A stretch of 8,627 nucleotides of DNA, from the NCBI GenBank assembly GCA_038233815.1, contig JBBSVE010000126.1, positions 1 through 8,627 of the forward strand. The letters run 5' to 3'. How positions within the stretch are numbered: the first letter of the stretch is position 1; every line of letters begins with the position of its first letter. Below the pieces are notes generated by a model that was given only the letters and a program-made list of their open reading frames with translations, ran no database searches and was not told the origin of the DNA. A program made the translations under genes and the position numbers. This DNA comes from JBBSVE01 sp038233815 (GTDB lineage Bacteria > Pseudomonadota > Alphaproteobacteria > Rhodobacterales > Rhodobacteraceae). Below, one piece after another: positions 6,588-8,627 of the stretch.

Positions 6588-8375
6588 ATGCCTGCATGGT
6601 TCGTTGATCACGAGGCCGCGGTTGCCATTATCCTTGCCTTGCTTCTGTTCGTGGCCTTTGCCGCGGAGCGCTATCCACCGGATGTGACGGCGGCGGCGGG
6701 GGCCGCTCTCTTCGTGATCCTTGGGCTGGCCCCGGTCGATGGCGTCATGAAGGTGTTCGGCAATGCCGCCCCGATCACCATTGCGGCGATGTTCGTGCTC
6801 TCGGGCGCGCTGGTGCGGACCGGTGTGATCGATGCGCTGGCCGATGCGGTCGTGGCACGCGCGAAGACGTCGCCCGTTCTGGGTCTCGCTGCCTTCTTCG
6901 GCGTCACAATCGCGGCGTCGGCCTTTGTGAACAACACGCCACTGGTGCTGGTGCTGATCCCGATCGTGATCCGCCTTGCGGGCGCGCTGAACCTTGCCCC
7001 GACAAAACTGCTGATCCCGCTTTCGTATGCGGCCATCGTGGGGGGAACCTGCACGCTGATCGGCACGTCGACGAACCTGCTCGTGGACGGCGTGGCGCGC
7101 GATAATGGTCTGGCGCCCTTCGGCATCTTCGAGATTGCACCCGTAGGCATTGTGGCGGCGCTGGCCGGCATGGGGTTTATGCTCCTTGCCGGCAACCGTC
7201 TTTTGCCATCGCGCAGCGAGGCGGGACTGGCCACAAGCCCCGAGGTCACGTTCCTGACCGAGGTGACCGTGACGGACACCTCGCCCTTCATCGGGCAGAC
7301 GCTCGGCGACGTCGCCGATCTGAACCGTCCGCACATCAAGGTCACCGGTCTGCGCCGGGGCCTGAAGATCCTCAGGGCGGACCTGAAGGAGGTCGAACTG
7401 AAGAAGGGCGATGCACTCATCCTGCTCACCACGCCGTCCGAGGTTCTGACGCTGCATGAAACACCGGGGCTGAGCGCGGGGCTGAACCGGGAGAGGTCGG
7501 AGCAGCACGCCGCTGCGACCATTCTTGCCGAGGCCATCGTCGCACCGTCCCGCGGATTGACCGGGCAACCGCTGGCAAAGCTGGGGCTGGAGCGGCGCTA
7601 CGGGATCCGGGTCGTCGGGGTCAGCCGGCACCGCCACATCGCCGGTCCCGATCTTCCCGGCACGATGCTGAGGGCCGCCGACCGCCTCCTGCTCGACGGA
7701 CCGCCCGAGGCCTTCGAGGCGCTGTCGCAGAGCGGCGATCTGGTGGCGGTCTCGGGACCCTCGGGCCGCTCCTATCGCCGCCGGCAGGCCCCGATGGCCT
7801 TGGCAGCCATCGTCGCGGTGGTGGCGCTGGCCGCGTTCGACATCCTGCCCATCGGCATCCTCGCGCTACTGGCGGTGGCGGCCATTCTGGTGCTTCGGTG
7901 CATCGACAGCGATGAGGCGTGGGGCTCCATCGATGCATCGATCCTCGTGCTGATCTTCTCCATGCTCATCATCGGGTCCGGACTGGAGGCCACCGGTGCC
8001 GTCGAGGCGATCGTCGGGTTCATTGCTCCCTGGCTCGGCGGCCTGCCGCCGATCCTCGCCCTCGCGGCGGTCTATGCGCTGACCTCGGTTCTGACCGAAC
8101 TCGTCACCAACAACGCGGTAGCGGTCATCCTCACCCCGATCGCGATCGGTCTGGCATCCTCTCTGGGTCTCGATCCGCGCGGTTTTGTGGTGGCGGTCAT
8201 GCTCGGCGCTTCGGCGAGCTTTGCCACTCCCATCGGCTACCAGACCAACACACTGGTCTATGGCGCGGGCGCCTACCGCTTCACCGACTTCATGCGTGTC
8301 GGTATTCCAATGAACATCGTCGTCGGCATCGCCTCGATCCTCGCAATCTGGGTGTTCTTTCCCATCGTGCGGTGA
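6588..8375 (+). CDS. SLC13/DASS family permease with two central RCK_C (TrkA_C) domains
   Basis: A 595-residue inner-membrane permease of the divalent anion:sodium symporter type. Each half carries a copy of the signature pair: VNNTP at 114-118 with IGTSTN at 158-163 in the first half, and VTNNAVAVILTP at 506-517 with ATPIGYQTN at 546-554 in the second. These are the substrate/Na+ binding loops of the two inverted repeats. Between the halves is a soluble region with two RCK_C-like domains, about 219-290 (FIGQTLGDV to GDALILLT) and about 308-390 (LTGQPLAKLGL to ADRLLLDG). This layout matches the group that includes E. coli YfbS and the algal SLT/SAC1 proteins. Substrates in the family include sulfate and di/tricarboxylates, but none can be assigned here. 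The gene diverges from kdp and ends 23 bases before an insertion sequence. The start at 6588 is chosen by the Shine-Dalgarno; ATG 6582 is possible. Confidence 0.93.
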   Translation: MPAWFVDHEAAVAIILALLLFVAFAAERYPPDVTAAAGAALFVILGLAPVDGVMKVFGNAAPITIAAMFVLSGALVRTGVIDALADAVVARAKTSPVLGLAAFFGVTIAASAFVNNTPLVLVLIPIVIRLAGALNLAPTKLLIPLSYAAIVGGTCTLIGTSTNLLVDGVARDNGLAPFGIFEIAPVGIVAALAGMGFMLLAGNRLLPSRSEAGLATSPEVTFLTEVTVTDTSPFIGQTLGDVADLNRPHIKVTGLRRGLKILRADLKEVELKKGDALILLTTPSEVLTLHETPGLSAGLNRERSEQHAAATILAEAIVAPSRGLTGQPLAKLGLERRYGIRVVGVSRHRHIAGPDLPGTMLRAADRLLLDGPPEAFEALSQSGDLVAVSGPSGRSYRRRQAPMALAAIVAVVALAAFDILPIGILALLAVAAILVLRCIDSDEAWGSIDASILVLIFSMLIIGSGLEATGAVEAIVGFIAPWLGGLPPILALAAVYALTSVLTELVTNNAVAVILTPIAIGLASSLGLDPRGFVVAVMLGASASFATPIGYQTNTLVYGAGAYRFTDFMRVGIPMNIVVGIASILAIWVFFPIVR

Positions 8376-8398
8376 TCCGCCGCCAGGCTGCGTTGACG

Positions 8399-8627
8399 TG
8401 ACCCCTTGTTTCTCCTCCAAACGTTGCTGGAATCCGGACCGAAGCAAAGGGACTGGATATGAAGCGAAGCAGGTTCAACGAAGAGCAGATTATCGGCATG
8501 CTGCGGGAGAACGACGCCGGTGCGACGGTAGCCGATCTGTGCCGGAAGCACGGAATGTCATCAGCGACGTTCTACGCGTGGAAGGCCAAGTTCGGCGGTA
8601 TGGATGTGTCGGATGCGCGGCGCCTGA
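8399..8627 (+). mobile_element. Left end of an IS3-family insertion sequence (runs off right edge)
   Basis: An IS3-type orfA begins at 8459. About 60 bases upstream is TGACCCCTTG, a TGA-initiated end of the kind seen in the IS407-like group of IS3 elements, where the terminal repeat usually lies some 50-60 bases before orfA. I take 8399 as the likely outer base. The matching right repeat, orfB and target duplication lie beyond the window, so the exact boundary is unproven. The element lies in the same direction as the permease, just after its stop. Confidence 0.7.
8459..8627 (+). CDS. IS3-family transposase OrfA, first 56 codons
   Basis: The N terminus begins MKRSRFNEEQIIGMLREN and continues with VADLCRKHGMSSATFYAWK at about residues 24-42, the helix-turn-helix of the HTH_Tnp_1 family that binds the element's terminal repeats. 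KFGGMDVSDARRL follows at 44-56, as in IS407-type OrfA proteins. OrfA is normally about 85-90 residues and is joined to the DDE catalytic OrfB by -1 frameshifting; that part lies outside the window. The frame is intact up to the edge. The start ATG is at 8459; no strong Shine-Dalgarno is seen, though AAAGGGA lies about 6-12 bases upstream. Confidence 0.93.
   Translation, partial: MKRSRFNEEQIIGMLRENDAGATVADLCRKHGMSSATFYAWKAKFGGMDVSDARRL

Noticed and set aside
6343..6597. Minus-strand 84-codon frame across the intergenic region
   Set aside because: Covers the control region, overlaps the kdpF start in another frame, and shows no recognisable features or good ribosome site.
6366..7637. Minus-strand open frame of 423 codons
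   Set aside because: Mostly antisense to the SLC13 permease and charge-rich without domains. It would occupy the kdp promoter region.
7240..7760. Reading the RCK_C domains as a separate K+ channel regulator (TrkA-like protein)
   Set aside because: They are in one continuous frame with SLC13 membrane halves on both sides, a known domain layout; there is no break or internal start to support a separate gene.

Overview
The window comes from a GC-rich bacterial genome (roughly two thirds G+C by eye). Protein style and codon use suggest an alphaproteobacterium, possibly a member of the Rhodobacteraceae, but no rRNA or other taxonomic marker is present, so this is only an inference.

Positions 1-6346, read on the minus strand, are one tightly packed kdp operon for high-affinity, ATP-driven K+ uptake. 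In transcription order it holds kdpF (29-residue membrane peptide), kdpB (P-type ATPase subunit), kdpA (K+ channel-like subunit), kdpC (accessory subunit) and kdpD (sensor kinase, cut by the left edge before its kinase core). Gaps between the genes are 10, 35, 19 and 30 bases. The order F-B-A-C-D differs from the textbook F-A-B-C-D. All four transporter subunits look intact, with catalytic and selectivity motifs present. A kdpE regulator would be expected beyond the left edge.

Positions 6347-6587 are the only sizeable noncoding stretch (241 bases). It lies between kdpF and a divergent gene on the plus strand, so it should hold both promoters. It contains an AT-rich patch on the kdp strand with the half-site sequence and spacing I recall for the E. 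coli KdpE operator, a perfect-or-wobble 8-bp hairpin directly beside it, and a weak sigma70-like promoter close to kdpF.

Positions 6588-8375 (plus) encode an SLC13/DASS-type anion permease of 595 residues with two RCK_C (TrkA_C) domains between its membrane halves. Its substrate cannot be read from the sequence. RCK_C domains are ligand-binding modules common in K+ transport proteins, so its position opposite the kdp operon is suggestive of a shared ionic or osmotic role, but that is inference.

From about 8399 to the right edge is the left end of an IS3-family insertion sequence with the first 56 codons of its OrfA transposase. It begins only 23 bases after the permease stop codon. Overall this is a recognisable K+ uptake locus with a permuted gene order and an unusual neighbour. 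I found no convincing wholly new system.
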